From NCBI GenBank assembly GCA_040757715.1, contig JBFLWS010000014.1, positions 26,214-90,213 of the forward strand: DNA of 64,000 bases, in the 5' to 3' direction. Below the pieces are notes generated by a model. That model was not told the origin of the DNA. It saw nothing but the letters and a program-made list of their open reading frames with translations, and did not search any database. The position numbers were made by a program, and so were the translations under genes. Positions 7,722 through 15,582 of this stretch are shown in pieces; the stretch's first letter is position 1, and each line of letters starts with the position of its first letter. This DNA comes from CAIMFV01 sp040757715. GTDB lineage: Bacteria; Pseudomonadota; Alphaproteobacteria; Caulobacterales; Caulobacteraceae.

Positions 7722-8651
7722 ATGACCGCCCCCTTTGTCTCCCCCGACGCTGCTCAACTGCTGGCCATGCTGGCCGCGCAGGCCGGCCCGAAGCTGCGCG
7801 ACATTCCCCCGGCGGACGGGCGGGCCATGTACGTCGCTCTCGCCCAGATGGCTGATCCGCCGCCGGTGGATTGCCCCACCGCCGAGATCGCCATTCCGGG
7901 CCCCGCCGGCGCAATTCCTGGCCGGCTCTATGGCGACACGGCCAGCCACGGGCCGCTGATCGTCTTCTTCCACGGCGGCGGCTGGGTGATCGGCGACCTC
8001 GCCACCCATGACAGCTTCTGCCGCCACGTGGCGGCGAGCCTTGGCCTGCGGGTGCTGGCGGTGGACTATCGCCTGGCGCCCGAGCACGCCTTCCCGGCGG
8101 CCTATGACGACTGCCTCGCCACCTTCAATTGGGCGAGGTCAGGTCCGACCGAGCTGGGGCCGAAGCCCACCAAACTGGGGGTGGCGGGCGATAGCGCCGG
8201 GGGCAATCTTGCCGCCGCGGTGGCGCTGGCGACGCGGGCCGGCGGCGGGCCGGACGCCCAGCTCCTGCTCTACCCGGCGGTGGACATGGTGGGGCGCACG
8301 GCCAGCTATGAGCAGTTCAGCCAGGGCTACATGCTCGACGCCGACACCATGGACTATTTCGGCGGCTGCTATCTGCCCGATGGCGTCGACCGCGCCGACC
8401 CGAGCTGCTCGCCCTTGCTGGCGGCGGATCACGCCGGCGCGGCGCCGGCGGTGGTGGTGACCTGCGGCCTTGATCCCCTGCGCGACGAGGGCCGCGCCTA
8501 CGCCGGCAAGCTCATCGCCGCCGGGGTGAACGTGCGCTACGCCGAGCTGCCCGGCCTGATCCACGGGGTGATCAATATGCGCCAGGCCCTGCCCAGCGCC
8601 GTCGCGCCGCTGGACGCGGCGCTCCGGGCTTTCGCTGAACTGTTGGCCTAG
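7722..8651 (+). CDS. alpha/beta hydrolase, hormone-sensitive-lipase (family IV) esterase
   Basis: The 309-residue protein has the family IV oxyanion-hole motif HGGGW at residues 84-88 and the nucleophile elbow GDSAG at 156-160 (Ser158). Near the C-terminus, TCGLDPLRDEG and LPGLIHG supply the Asp and His of the triad. It probably hydrolyses short-chain carboxyl esters in the cytoplasm; no signal peptide is seen. The ATG at 7722 follows AGGAG. Its 3' end overlaps the convergent ald stop codon by 4 bp. The GC-rich composition returns here after the AT-rich island, so it is likely ancestral. Confidence 0.9.
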   Translation: MTAPFVSPDAAQLLAMLAAQAGPKLRDIPPADGRAMYVALAQMADPPPVDCPTAEIAIPGPAGAIPGRLYGDTASHGPLIVFFHGGGWVIGDLATHDSFCRHVAASLGLRVLAVDYRLAPEHAFPAAYDDCLATFNWARSGPTELGPKPTKLGVAGDSAGGNLAAAVALATRAGGGPDAQLLLYPAVDMVGRTASYEQFSQGYMLDADTMDYFGGCYLPDGVDRADPSCSPLLAADHAGAAPAVVVTCGLDPLRDEGRAYAGKLIAAGVNVRYAELPGLIHGVINMRQALPSAVAPLDAALRAFAELLA

Positions 8652-9745
8652 GCTGCAAACGGCAGGGCGAGGGCCTCGGCCACCGCCTCGTGACGGATGA
8701 CGCCGGCGGCCACGTTGAGGCCCCGCGCCAGGTGCGGATTGGCGGCCATGGCCGCCGCCGCGCCCTGGTTGGCGATGGCCATGACGAAGGGCAAGGTGGC
8801 GTTGTTCAGGGCCTGGGTCGAGGTGCGGGCCACGGCGCCCGGCATGTTGGCCACGCAATAGTGGACCACCCCGTCCACCACGAACACCGGGTCGGCGTGG
8901 GTGGTGGCGTGCGAGGTCTCGAAGCAGCCGCCCTGGTCGATGGCGATGTCCACCATCACCGCGCCGCGCTGCATGGTGGCCAGCATGGAGCGGGTCACGA
9001 GCTTGGGCGCCGCCGCGCCCGGCACCAGCACCGCGCCGATGACGAGGTCGGCCGACTTCACGGCCTCAGCGATGGCGTTGCGTGAGGCGAAGGCGGTCTT
9101 CACCTTGCCGCCGAACACATGGTCGAGCTCGGCCAGGCGCGCAGTGGAGATGTCGAAGATGGTGACGTCGGCGCGCAGGCCCACCGCCATCTCGGCGGCG
9201 TGAGTTCCGGCGACGCCGCCGCCCAGCACGATCACTCGGCCCGGATGCACCCCGGGCACGCCGGACAGCAACACGCCGCGGCCGCCCGGTTCCTTCTCGA
9301 GGTAGTGCGCCCCCACCTGCACGCTCATGCGGCCGGCGACCTCGGACATGGGACGCAGCAGCGGCAGGCCGCCGCGGGTGTCGGTGACCGTCTCATAGGC
9401 GATGCAGGTGGCGCCCGACTTCATCAACGCCTCGGCCTGCGGCTTGTCGGCGGCCAGGTGCAGATAGGTGAACAGGGTCTGGTCGCGGCGCAGCCAAGCG
9501 CATTCGTGCAGCTGCGGCTCCTTCACCTTCACCACCAGATCGGCGGCGTCGAACACGGCCTTGGCTTCGAGGGCGATGGTGGCTCCGGCGGCCACATAGT
9601 CCGCGTCGAGGAAGTCCACGCCCTTGCCGGCGTTGGTCTCCACCACCACCGAATGGCCGAGCGCGGTGAGCTCGGCGACAGCGTCCGGCGTCAAACCGAC
9701 GCGATATTCGTGAACCTTGATCTCCTTGGGCACGCCGATACGCAT
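8648..9745 (-). CDS. ald: alanine dehydrogenase
   Basis: It interconverts L-alanine and pyruvate plus ammonia with NAD. The 365-residue protein begins MRIGVPKEIKVHEYRVGLTP and includes MKSGATCIAYETV, LPLLRPMSEVAGRMSVQ and the NAD-binding VIVLGGGVAGTHAAEMAVGLRADVTIFD, all standard for Ald. The start at 9745 has AGGAGG with seven bases of spacing. It is transcribed divergently from an Lrp-family gene, the usual genetic partner (AldR), which senses alanine and activates ald in several bacteria. A consensus -10 TATAAT lies at 9777-9782 without a matching -35, which suits activator dependence. Confidence 0.96.
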   Translation of the reverse strand: MRIGVPKEIKVHEYRVGLTPDAVAELTALGHSVVVETNAGKGVDFLDADYVAAGATIALEAKAVFDAADLVVKVKEPQLHECAWLRRDQTLFTYLHLAADKPQAEALMKSGATCIAYETVTDTRGGLPLLRPMSEVAGRMSVQVGAHYLEKEPGGRGVLLSGVPGVHPGRVIVLGGGVAGTHAAEMAVGLRADVTIFDISTARLAELDHVFGGKVKTAFASRNAIAEAVKSADLVIGAVLVPGAAAPKLVTRSMLATMQRGAVMVDIAIDQGGCFETSHATTHADPVFVVDGVVHYCVANMPGAVARTSTQALNNATLPFVMAIANQGAAAAMAANPHLARGLNVAAGVIRHEAVAEALALPFAA

Positions 9746-9776
9746 GAGTTTCCTCCTGAGGCACGATTTGAGAGCA

Positions 9777-9782
9777 TTATAA
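9777..9782 (-). promoter_or_regulatory. candidate -10 box of ald
   Basis: Reading leftwards, TATAAT lies 31 bp before the ald start codon. No good -35 hexamer is found at 16-18 bp, consistent with activation by the divergent Lrp-type regulator. Inferred from position and consensus. Confidence 0.5.
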
Positions 9783-9880
9783 TCCCGCAACCTCGGCAAG
9801 AATTCCCATATTTCGCGGCGCGACGGCGTGGATTAGGATATGTTCGCGAATTTACCCCAGTAGTTTGGATTTCTTCCAAT

Positions 9881-10321
9881 ATGGACGCGCTCGACCGCAA
9901 AATCCTCGACGCCCTGAAGCGCGATTCCGCTCGCACCAGCGCCGACATCGCTGGCGAGATCGGCCTGTCGCCCTCGGCCACGCACCGGCGCATCAAGCTG
10001 TTGGAGAGCGAGGGCCTGATCCAGGGCTATCGCGCCCGCCTGTCCCGCGGCGCGCGAGGGCACCCCACCACCGTGTTCGTCTCGGTGACGCTGAAGGATC
10101 AGGCGCAGGAGACCCTGGCCCGCTTCGAACAGGCGGTGCGCCGGGAGCCGGACATCGAGGAAGCGCACCTGATGAGCGGCGACAGCGACTACCTGTTGAA
10201 GGTGGCCGTGCGCGCCGACGACAGCTTCGAGCGGGTGCACCGCGACACCCTCGCCCGCCTGCCCGGCGTGCAGCGGCTGGTGTCGCAGTTCTCTATCCGC
10301 ACCGTGGTGGAGCCGGATTAA
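9881..10321 (+). CDS. Lrp/AsnC-family regulator, probable AldR
   Basis: The protein has 146 residues: an N-terminal winged helix-turn-helix (MDALDRKILDALKRDSARTS, then EIGLSPSATHRRIKLLESEGLI) and a C-terminal RAM domain (FVSVTLKDQAQETLARFE, EEAHLMSGDSDYLLKV). The ATG at 9881 is the family start; the long in-frame extension upstream runs through ald and is a shadow. Divergence from ald with 135 bp between the starts indicates it controls alanine catabolism. The gene ends directly against a hairpin at 10322-10370 that separates it from a convergent SDR gene. Confidence 0.93.
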   Translation: MDALDRKILDALKRDSARTSADIAGEIGLSPSATHRRIKLLESEGLIQGYRARLSRGARGHPTTVFVSVTLKDQAQETLARFEQAVRREPDIEEAHLMSGDSDYLLKVAVRADDSFERVHRDTLARLPGVQRLVSQFSIRTVVEPD

Positions 10322-10370
10322 CGCGGCTCCGAGGAAAAGTGGGAACCGGTTTTCCGCCCGCGGAGCCGCG
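10322..10370. terminator. hairpin between convergent genes, carrying the repeat-family core
   Basis: Perfect 10-base arms CGCGGCTCCG and CGGAGCCGCG enclose a core AAAAGTGGGAACCGGTTTT that is also found in the dispersed repeats at 28615, 42307, 61376 and (diverged) 61688. It fills the whole gap between the stop codons of the Lrp and SDR genes and is placed to stop transcription from both sides, although no strong T-run follows on the plus strand. Confidence 0.65.
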
Positions 10371-11147
10371 TCAAAAAATAGTATATCCGCCGTCGATGAC
10401 GATGGAGTCGCCGGTGTGGAAGCGCGAGGCGTCCGAGGCGAAGTAGGCGGCGATGGCCGCGAAGTCCTCCGGCTCGCCCCAGCGGCGCATGGGCACGCGG
10501 CCTATGGCCTTTTCGTTGAACGTGTCCCAGGCCTGCAGGCCTTTGGTCATGTCAGAGCGGATCCAACCGGGCAGGATGGCGTTGGCGCGGATGCCGTAGC
10601 GCGCGTGCTCCACGGCGATGCCGCGGATCATGGCCTGCACCGCGGCCTTGGTGGAGGCGTAGGCCTCGTTGCGCGGGGCGCCGTGGATGGCCGAGGTGGA
10701 GGACGTGACCACCAGGGAGCCGCCCGGATCGCCGGCCTGGGCGCGGGCGATCATGTGCTTGCAGGCTTCGCGGAAGGTCCAGAACACCGAGTCGAGATTG
10801 ATAGCCGTGATCCGGCGCCAGGCCTCGGTGGTGACGTCGGTGAAGGCCTGCCCGCCGCCGCCCACGCCGGCATTGGCGGCCACGAAGTCGAGCCGGCCGC
10901 GCGTGGCGATCACTTCGGCGATGGCGGCGCAGAGGGCGGCCTCGTCGCCCACGTCCACCTGCATGGCGCGCGCGGTGGGGTCGAGGGTCTTCAGCTTGGC
11001 TTCGGCGGCGGCGTTCTTGTCCGGGTTCTGGCCGAACACCACGATTTGCGCGCCGCAGCTCGCCAGACCCTCGGCCATGCCAAGCCCGATGCCGCCATTG
11101 CCGCCGGTGACCAGCGCCACCTTGCCCGTGAGATCAAACAGGCGCAT
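10371..11147 (-). CDS. SDR-family oxidoreductase
   Basis: This is a classical short-chain dehydrogenase/reductase of 258 residues. It shows the cofactor loop TGGNGGIG near residue 14, NAGVGGGG, and the catalytic set with Ser in VTSSTSAIHG and the Tyr-x3-Lys motif YASTK. It ends in IVIDGGYTIF, typical for FabG-like members. The start MRLFDLTGK at 11147 follows GGGAGGG. The substrate is not predictable; the absence of a charged residue after the glycine loop leaves cofactor choice open. It stands alone and is convergent with the Lrp gene. Confidence 0.88.
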   Translation of the reverse strand: MRLFDLTGKVALVTGGNGGIGLGMAEGLASCGAQIVVFGQNPDKNAAAEAKLKTLDPTARAMQVDVGDEAALCAAIAEVIATRGRLDFVAANAGVGGGGQAFTDVTTEAWRRITAINLDSVFWTFREACKHMIARAQAGDPGGSLVVTSSTSAIHGAPRNEAYASTKAAVQAMIRGIAVEHARYGIRANAILPGWIRSDMTKGLQAWDTFNEKAIGRVPMRRWGEPEDFAAIAAYFASDASRFHTGDSIVIDGGYTIF

Positions 11148-11299
11148 CGGCCCTCCCTCTTGCTTGTCGATAGGTCCCCGGTCTTTCACCCTCAGGCGGC
11201 GCGACGCAAGCGTGACGTAGCGTTATGGTGGTCTCAGCCCTGGTCGCGGGCTCGCCGCTTTGCTAGGCCTTTAGCGTCTCATCAGGTCGAGGGTTCGCC

Positions 11300-11578
11300 A
11301 TGGCGCACGTCGCGTCGGAAAAGACCAAGCTCTTGAATCGTCTGCGCCGGCTGAAGGGTCAGCTCGACGCCCTGGAACGCTCCGTGGACGCCGACAGCGA
11401 ATGCGCCCGGGTGCTGCAACAGGCCACCGCCTGCCGCGGGGCCCTCGACGGCTTCATCGCCGAGGTGATCGAGGATCACATCCGCGAGCACATGGTGGAC
11501 GAGACGGCACCGCAAGACGATTCGCGTCGTCAGGCGGCCGAAGAGCTCATCGCCATCGTCCACTCCTACATCACCTAA
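11300..11578 (+). CDS. CsoR/RcnR/FrmR-family metal-sensing repressor (RcnR-type ligand set)
   Basis: The 92-residue all-helical protein belongs to the DUF156 repressor family. It has His3, Cys35, His60 and His64, which match the four positions that bind nickel or cobalt in E. coli RcnR, plus an extra Cys45. FrmR, the formaldehyde sensor, shares Cys35 but not the His3/His64 pair, so a nickel/cobalt sensor is favoured over FrmR. Downstream lies an ATACCC-N5-GGGTAT inverted repeat of the type used by this family, in front of an OprB-like porin gene. The likely job is repression of that gene until metal binds. Confidence 0.85.
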   Translation: MAHVASEKTKLLNRLRRLKGQLDALERSVDADSECARVLQQATACRGALDGFIAEVIEDHIREHMVDETAPQDDSRRQAAEELIAIVHSYIT

Positions 11579-11585
11579 GCGCCAC

Positions 11586-11612
11586 TTGACGCATACCCCC
11601 TCCGGGTATATC
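11586..11612 (+). promoter_or_regulatory. promoter with CsoR/RcnR-family operator
   Basis: The inverted repeat ATACCC-CCTCC-GGGTAT (11593-11609) with a central G/C tract is the classical operator form of this repressor family. It directly follows TTGACG (11586-11591, a -35 match) and runs into TATATC (11607-11612), a possible -10. A bound repressor would cover the spacer. It lies 14 bp past the repressor gene and about 100 bp before the porin gene. Confidence 0.7.
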
Positions 11613-11709
11613 AGCGCCGCCATGTCCTGCGGCGCGGCGCGCGTGTGCAATCGTTGTCATGATTGCCGCCTACAGCAGGACCAGCATTATGACTGCGGGA
11701 GGGCGGAGC

Positions 11710-13077
11710 ATGATGATCCGTTTAATATCGGCGGCGGCCGCCGCCAGCCTTGGCTTGGGTCTGAACCTTGGCCTGACCGAGCGAGTCCTTGCCGATCCGC
11801 AAAGCGCTGCTGCTGAAATCCCCGCCCCCAAGTTAAGCCTTCCCGAGTGGGCCGTGCATGCTCAGGCGACCCTGGTGGACCAGTTCCACCCGGCGTTTCG
11901 TGCGCCCTATCAAGGCGCGAACAGCCTGAACCACGGCGCGCGCGGCAACGAAACCTTCGACGCCACGCTCTATCTCGGCGTCCGGCCGTGGGCCGGCGCC
12001 GAGCTGTGGGTCAATCCCGAGATCGATCAAGGTTTCGGCCTCTCCAACACCTTGGGCGTCGCCGGCTTCCCCTCAGGCGAGGCCTACAAGGTGGGCAAGG
12101 CCCATACCTATTACCGCACACCACGCCTCTTCCTGCGCCAGACCGTCAATCTCGGCGGCGAAAGCCAAGCTGTGGACGCGGATCTCAACGTCATGGCCGG
12201 CAAGCAGACGGACAACCGGCTGGTGTTCACCGTGGGCAAGTTCTCGGTCCCCGACATTTTCGACGCCTCCAGCGTGGCCCACGATCCGCGCAACGACTTC
12301 ATGAACTGGTCGATCGTGGAGGCCGGCAGTTTCGACTACGCCGCCGACGCTTGGGGCTATACGCCGGGCGCCGCCGCCGAGCTCTACTGGCAGCCCTGGG
12401 CGGCGCGCGTGGCGGTGATGGACATGTCCAACGTGCCCAACTCCACCCGCTGGGACACGCACCTCGGCCAGGTGCAGTTCATCGCTGAGCTGGAGCGCGA
12501 CTGGACGGTGAAGGACATGGCCGGCTCGGTGCGTCTCACCGGCTATGTCAGCCGCGGCCGCATGGGCAAGTTCACCGACGCCGTGGCCGAGGCCACGCTA
12601 TCCGGCCAACCCGCCGACACCGCCGTCGTGCGTCGCTACGCCAACCGCCCGGGCTTCAGCCTGGCGGTGGACCAGCAGCTCACCGCCGATGTCACGGCCT
12701 TCGCCCGCATGGGCGCCGCCGACCCGCACCACGAGACCTTCGAGTTCACTGACATCGACTCCACCGCCTCGGCGGGCGTGTCGGTGAAGGGCAAGGCCTG
12801 GGGCCGGTCCGACGACACCATTGGCGTGGCGGGGGTGGTGAACCGCATCGGCGTCGCGCATCGGGCCTTCCTCAACGCCGGCGGCCTCGGCGTCACCGTG
12901 GGCGACGGCAAGCTGCCCCACTACGGCGACGAGCGCGACCTGGAGGCCTATTACAAGGTGACGGTGGCCAAGGGCGCGGCGGTGAGCCTCGACTATCAGT
13001 ACATTGACAATCCCGCCTACAACCGCGACCGCGGCCCGGTGTCGATCCTCGGCGTGCGGCTGCACTGGCAGCGTTGA
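11710..13077 (+). CDS. OprB-like carbohydrate-selective porin family outer-membrane protein
   Basis: The mature protein is a predicted outer-membrane beta-barrel of the OprB type. The start at 11710 (MMIRLISAAAAASLG) gives a signal peptide with a likely cleavage after VLA (before DPQSA). Features include GARGNETFDATLYLGVRPWAGAELWVNPEIDQG, VGKFSVPDIFDAS with HDPRNDFMNWS, and a final strand VSILGVRLHWQR. Family members form channels for sugars or other small solutes. Its promoter region carries an RcnR-type operator and the gene follows the metal sensor, so expression may be metal-linked and the true substrate may be a metal complex. That last step is inference. Confidence 0.85.
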   Translation: MMIRLISAAAAASLGLGLNLGLTERVLADPQSAAAEIPAPKLSLPEWAVHAQATLVDQFHPAFRAPYQGANSLNHGARGNETFDATLYLGVRPWAGAELWVNPEIDQGFGLSNTLGVAGFPSGEAYKVGKAHTYYRTPRLFLRQTVNLGGESQAVDADLNVMAGKQTDNRLVFTVGKFSVPDIFDASSVAHDPRNDFMNWSIVEAGSFDYAADAWGYTPGAAAELYWQPWAARVAVMDMSNVPNSTRWDTHLGQVQFIAELERDWTVKDMAGSVRLTGYVSRGRMGKFTDAVAEATLSGQPADTAVVRRYANRPGFSLAVDQQLTADVTAFARMGAADPHHETFEFTDIDSTASAGVSVKGKAWGRSDDTIGVAGVVNRIGVAHRAFLNAGGLGVTVGDGKLPHYGDERDLEAYYKVTVAKGAAVSLDYQYIDNPAYNRDRGPVSILGVRLHWQR

Positions 13078-13155
13078 GGCCAAGACGCGCGACTCGTCGG
13101 CACGGCTTAAATTTGTTACACTTTCTAACCTGTTCGCCATTTGGTGCGGCAAGCC

Positions 13156-13398
13156 ATGAAAGAAGTCGCAGCCGTCGAAGCCGAGACCAAGCTCGCGGAG
13201 TTACTCGACCTGGTCGAGGCCGGTGAGGAGGTTTTGATTACGCGCCAGGGCGAGCCCGTTGCGCGACTGACGCCCGCGAATCGCCCCTCCTCGCGAGAGC
13301 GCAGCCAGCAAGCCGCCGCTGCGCTCCGCCGGCATCGGCAGGGCGTGACGTTGGGCGACCTTGAGCTGAAGGCGTTGATCGACGAAGGGCGTCGATGA
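13156..13398 (+). CDS. Phd/YefM-type antitoxin (VapB-like)
   Basis: This 80-residue protein has the Phd/YefM fold signature: VEAETKLAELLDLVEAGEEVLITRQGEPVARLTP. The charged C-terminal part (RERSQQAAAALRRH, LKALIDEGRR) should wrap the toxin. I use the ATG at 13156; a TTG 15 bp upstream is also in frame and neither has a strong ribosome-binding site. It overlaps the PIN-domain gene by 4 bp, the usual coupling for VapBC modules. Such antitoxins normally also repress their own promoter, which would lie in the 78 bp upstream. Confidence 0.88.
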   Translation: MKEVAAVEAETKLAELLDLVEAGEEVLITRQGEPVARLTPANRPSSRERSQQAAAALRRHRQGVTLGDLELKALIDEGRR

Positions 13399-13805
13399 GC
13401 CTGGTGCTCGATGCGTCGGTCGCCCTCGCCTGGTGCTTTCAGGATGAAACCTCAGCGCTCGCCGAGCGTGCTCTTGACGAGCTTGTCGTTTCGGGCGGCG
13501 TGGTCCCTGGTCTGTGGCGATTGGAAGTGGCCAACGCATTGAAGATGGCTGTGCGACGCGGGCGCATGACGCTGGCGCAGCGTGATCAGGCGCTGGCCGA
13601 CCTCGCAGATCTCGCGGTCGCGGTAGACGTCGAGACAGACACACAGGCGTGGACCGCCACGTTGACGCTCGCCGATCGGTTCAACTTGACCCTTTATGAC
13701 GCCGCCTATCTGGAGCTGGCGCAGCGTCGCAACCTTCCTCTGGCCAGCCTCGATACGGCGCTTTGCAACGCCTCCCAGACGCTCGGGCTGCTATTCGAAG
13801 GCTGA
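13395..13805 (+). CDS. PIN-domain ribonuclease toxin (VapC-like)
   Basis: The 136-residue protein has all four acidic residues of the PIN nuclease site: Asp6 (VLDASVALAW), Glu44 (RLEVANAL), Asp102 (TLYDAAYLELA) and Asp120 (LASLD). VapC toxins cleave tRNA or rRNA and are neutralised by the upstream antitoxin. Start and antitoxin stop overlap (ATGA). The gene appears intact. It ends 2 bp before the stop of a convergent gene, so the module is compactly inserted. Confidence 0.9.
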   Translation: MSLVLDASVALAWCFQDETSALAERALDELVVSGGVVPGLWRLEVANALKMAVRRGRMTLAQRDQALADLADLAVAVDVETDTQAWTATLTLADRFNLTLYDAAYLELAQRRNLPLASLDTALCNASQTLGLLFEG

Positions 13806-13807
13806 CT

Positions 13808-14623
13808 TTACGGCAGCGGGACACCGATGACGGCCTTGGCCACCCAGCCGTCCGTGACCTTGGTCCAGCCGCGCCCGACGCCGAGATTCAGGTTCCAGCC
13901 GTGGACGTCGACATCGGCCACCGCATAGAGGCTCTGCTCGTTCTGATCAAAGCGGCCGAAATTGCGATGGTCGCCCAGGGTGTTGTAGGATTCTACGCCC
14001 AGCGAGAGGCCCTTCGTCACCTCGTAGCCGACCTTGCCGGTGAGCTCCAGCGACACCGGGGCGGGCTTCGGACCGCTCACGGTCCAATCGACATTGGCGT
14101 TTACGGCGAGGTCCCATTTGCCCGCCTTCCAGCCGGCGATGCCTTTCAGCTCGGCGTTCCAGGGGTTCTCATCATACCGATGGCTGACCCGGCCGATCTC
14201 GAAATTCAGCCCCACGTACCAGGGCTGGCTCTCCGGCCGCGGAGGGATGTATTTCAGCCGCACCTTCTCCCCGCCCACGGTGTAGGTCCCGTGCGAGTCG
14301 AGCTGGGACAGCACATAGAACCCGGCCTCCAGACCCGGCCCGAGGCCGCAATAGAATTCCGGCGTCAGCCGATAATCGTGGTTGGGAACCTGCCCGGCGA
14401 GATAGTCGGCGGTCCGGGCGCCTGAGGCCACATAGACATTGTGCAGATCGAGCCCGAAGTGGCCCGGCTTCACCGTGTCGTCCTCATAGACCTGGATTTC
14501 TTCCGGCGCGGCGTGGGCGGAGCCTGCCGCAGCCGACATGGACATCGCCGCGGCGGCAGCGCAAAAAACATGACGCTTCAAGACAGCATCCCCACGCTTC
14601 CAGCGGGATATGCGTGAGATCAT
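13808..14623 (-). CDS. predicted secreted or outer-membrane beta-barrel protein, unknown function
   Basis: The protein has a signal sequence (LKRHVFCAAAAAMSMSAAAGSAHA, written here in two pieces of the same stretch: LKRHVFCAAAAAM and SMSAAAGSAHA), then about 240 residues rich in alternating strands such as FGLDLHNVYVASG, LEAGFYVLSQLDS, WYVGLNFEIGRVSHRY, LAVNANVDWTVSG, LTGKVGYEVTKGLSLGVESYN and LNLGVGRGWTKV, ending in a strand. This fits a small outer-membrane barrel. The start is unsure: the ATG at 14623 gives a long charged n-region, whereas a TTG at 14581 with GGGGA upstream gives a normal signal peptide. I recognise no named family. Confidence 0.65.
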   Translation of the reverse strand: MISRISRWKRGDAVLKRHVFCAAAAAMSMSAAAGSAHAAPEEIQVYEDDTVKPGHFGLDLHNVYVASGARTADYLAGQVPNHDYRLTPEFYCGLGPGLEAGFYVLSQLDSHGTYTVGGEKVRLKYIPPRPESQPWYVGLNFEIGRVSHRYDENPWNAELKGIAGWKAGKWDLAVNANVDWTVSGPKPAPVSLELTGKVGYEVTKGLSLGVESYNTLGDHRNFGRFDQNEQSLYAVADVDVHGWNLNLGVGRGWTKVTDGWVAKAVIGVPLP

Positions 14624-14664
14624 GTCGGGGCGCAACCGCGTGGCCGTGACAAAAATCCTATTGC

Positions 14665-15444
14665 CTATTCGAACGGCGGGAAGTCGTCGTCGAGATAGCC
14701 GTCCAGGAAGTCGAACGCCTTGCCCTTGAAGAGGCCGTGGGTGATGAGGCCGAAGTGGTCGCAGCCGGGCACGGTCTCGGCCCGCGCGCCGGGGATGGCG
14801 TCCGCGAGCCCCTCGGCGCGACCCGCCAGGGCGTCGCGCGAGCCCACGACCACCAGGGTGGGCGCCCGCACAGCGTCAAGCGCCTCGAGCGAGAAGCTCC
14901 GCCCTTGCCCTTCCGACAGGGCCGCGAGCGCCAGGCGATCCTCGCCCTGCTCGTCGGCGAACTGGCGAAAGCTGCGCAGGAGCGGATGGTCGATGGCCGC
15001 CGGGTCCTCGGCCCGCATGGCGGCGGCGAGCGAGCCGGCCTCGCGCGAAGGCTCGAACAGCCGCTCGCCGACCCCGGCCAGGATCAGCTTTTGCACCTTT
15101 TGCGGATGATCGAGGGCGAGGCCGAGCGCCATGCGTGCGCCCAGCGAGAAGCCGATCACCGCGGCCGAGGCCACGCCGAGATGGTCCATCAGCGCGGCCA
15201 CGTCCTCGGCCATCGCAACATGGCTGTAGTCGGCCGGGTCGTGCGACTTCAGGCTCTCGCCATGGCCGCGCAGATCAAGCGCGATCACCCGCTCGCCGCG
15301 CGGCTCGAACGCCTTTAGCCAGCCCGTACGTCGCCAGCCCTCGTTGCGATTGGAGGCGAAGCCATGGATCAGCACCACGGCGGGCGCAGCCTTCGGCCCG
15401 AAGTCGTCGTAGGCGATGGCGCCGGCGGCGGTGTCGAACAGCAT
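14665..15444 (-). CDS. alpha/beta-fold hydrolase
   Basis: The 259-residue protein has the order typical of this fold: LIHGFASN (oxyanion loop), VIALDLRGHGES, the nucleophile elbow GFSLG, LVVVGSRDALAG supplying the acid, and PGCDHFGLI supplying the histidine. No signal peptide is seen, so it is cytoplasmic. It resembles BioH/3-oxoadipate enol-lactonase-like hydrolases but the substrate cannot be told. GGGAGAGGCC precedes the ATG at 15444. It diverges from the acetyl-CoA acetyltransferase gene across a 138-bp gap. Confidence 0.85.
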   Translation of the reverse strand: MLFDTAAGAIAYDDFGPKAAPAVVLIHGFASNRNEGWRRTGWLKAFEPRGERVIALDLRGHGESLKSHDPADYSHVAMAEDVAALMDHLGVASAAVIGFSLGARMALGLALDHPQKVQKLILAGVGERLFEPSREAGSLAAAMRAEDPAAIDHPLLRSFRQFADEQGEDRLALAALSEGQGRSFSLEALDAVRAPTLVVVGSRDALAGRAEGLADAIPGARAETVPGCDHFGLITHGLFKGKAFDFLDGYLDDDFPPFE

Positions 15445-15582
15445 GGCCTCTCCCTTGGCGCTTTACCCGCAGCCATAGGACCAAATCCTACCTTCTGAAA
15501 AGCCGCGCGCTTGCCTGACGCGGGGTCAGCCGGCTTATGTCGACGGAACATAGGAAAAGAAATCGTCCCCAGGAGACACCCC

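Noticed and set aside
7528..7725. 65-residue ORF between the IrrE-like and esterase genes
   Set aside because: Translation is low-complexity, overlaps the IrrE-like gene end and has no plausible ribosome-binding site or family pattern.
13141..13155. TTG start for the antitoxin giving five extra residues
   Set aside because: The in-frame ATG at 13156 gives the usual family start; neither start has a strong ribosome-binding site.
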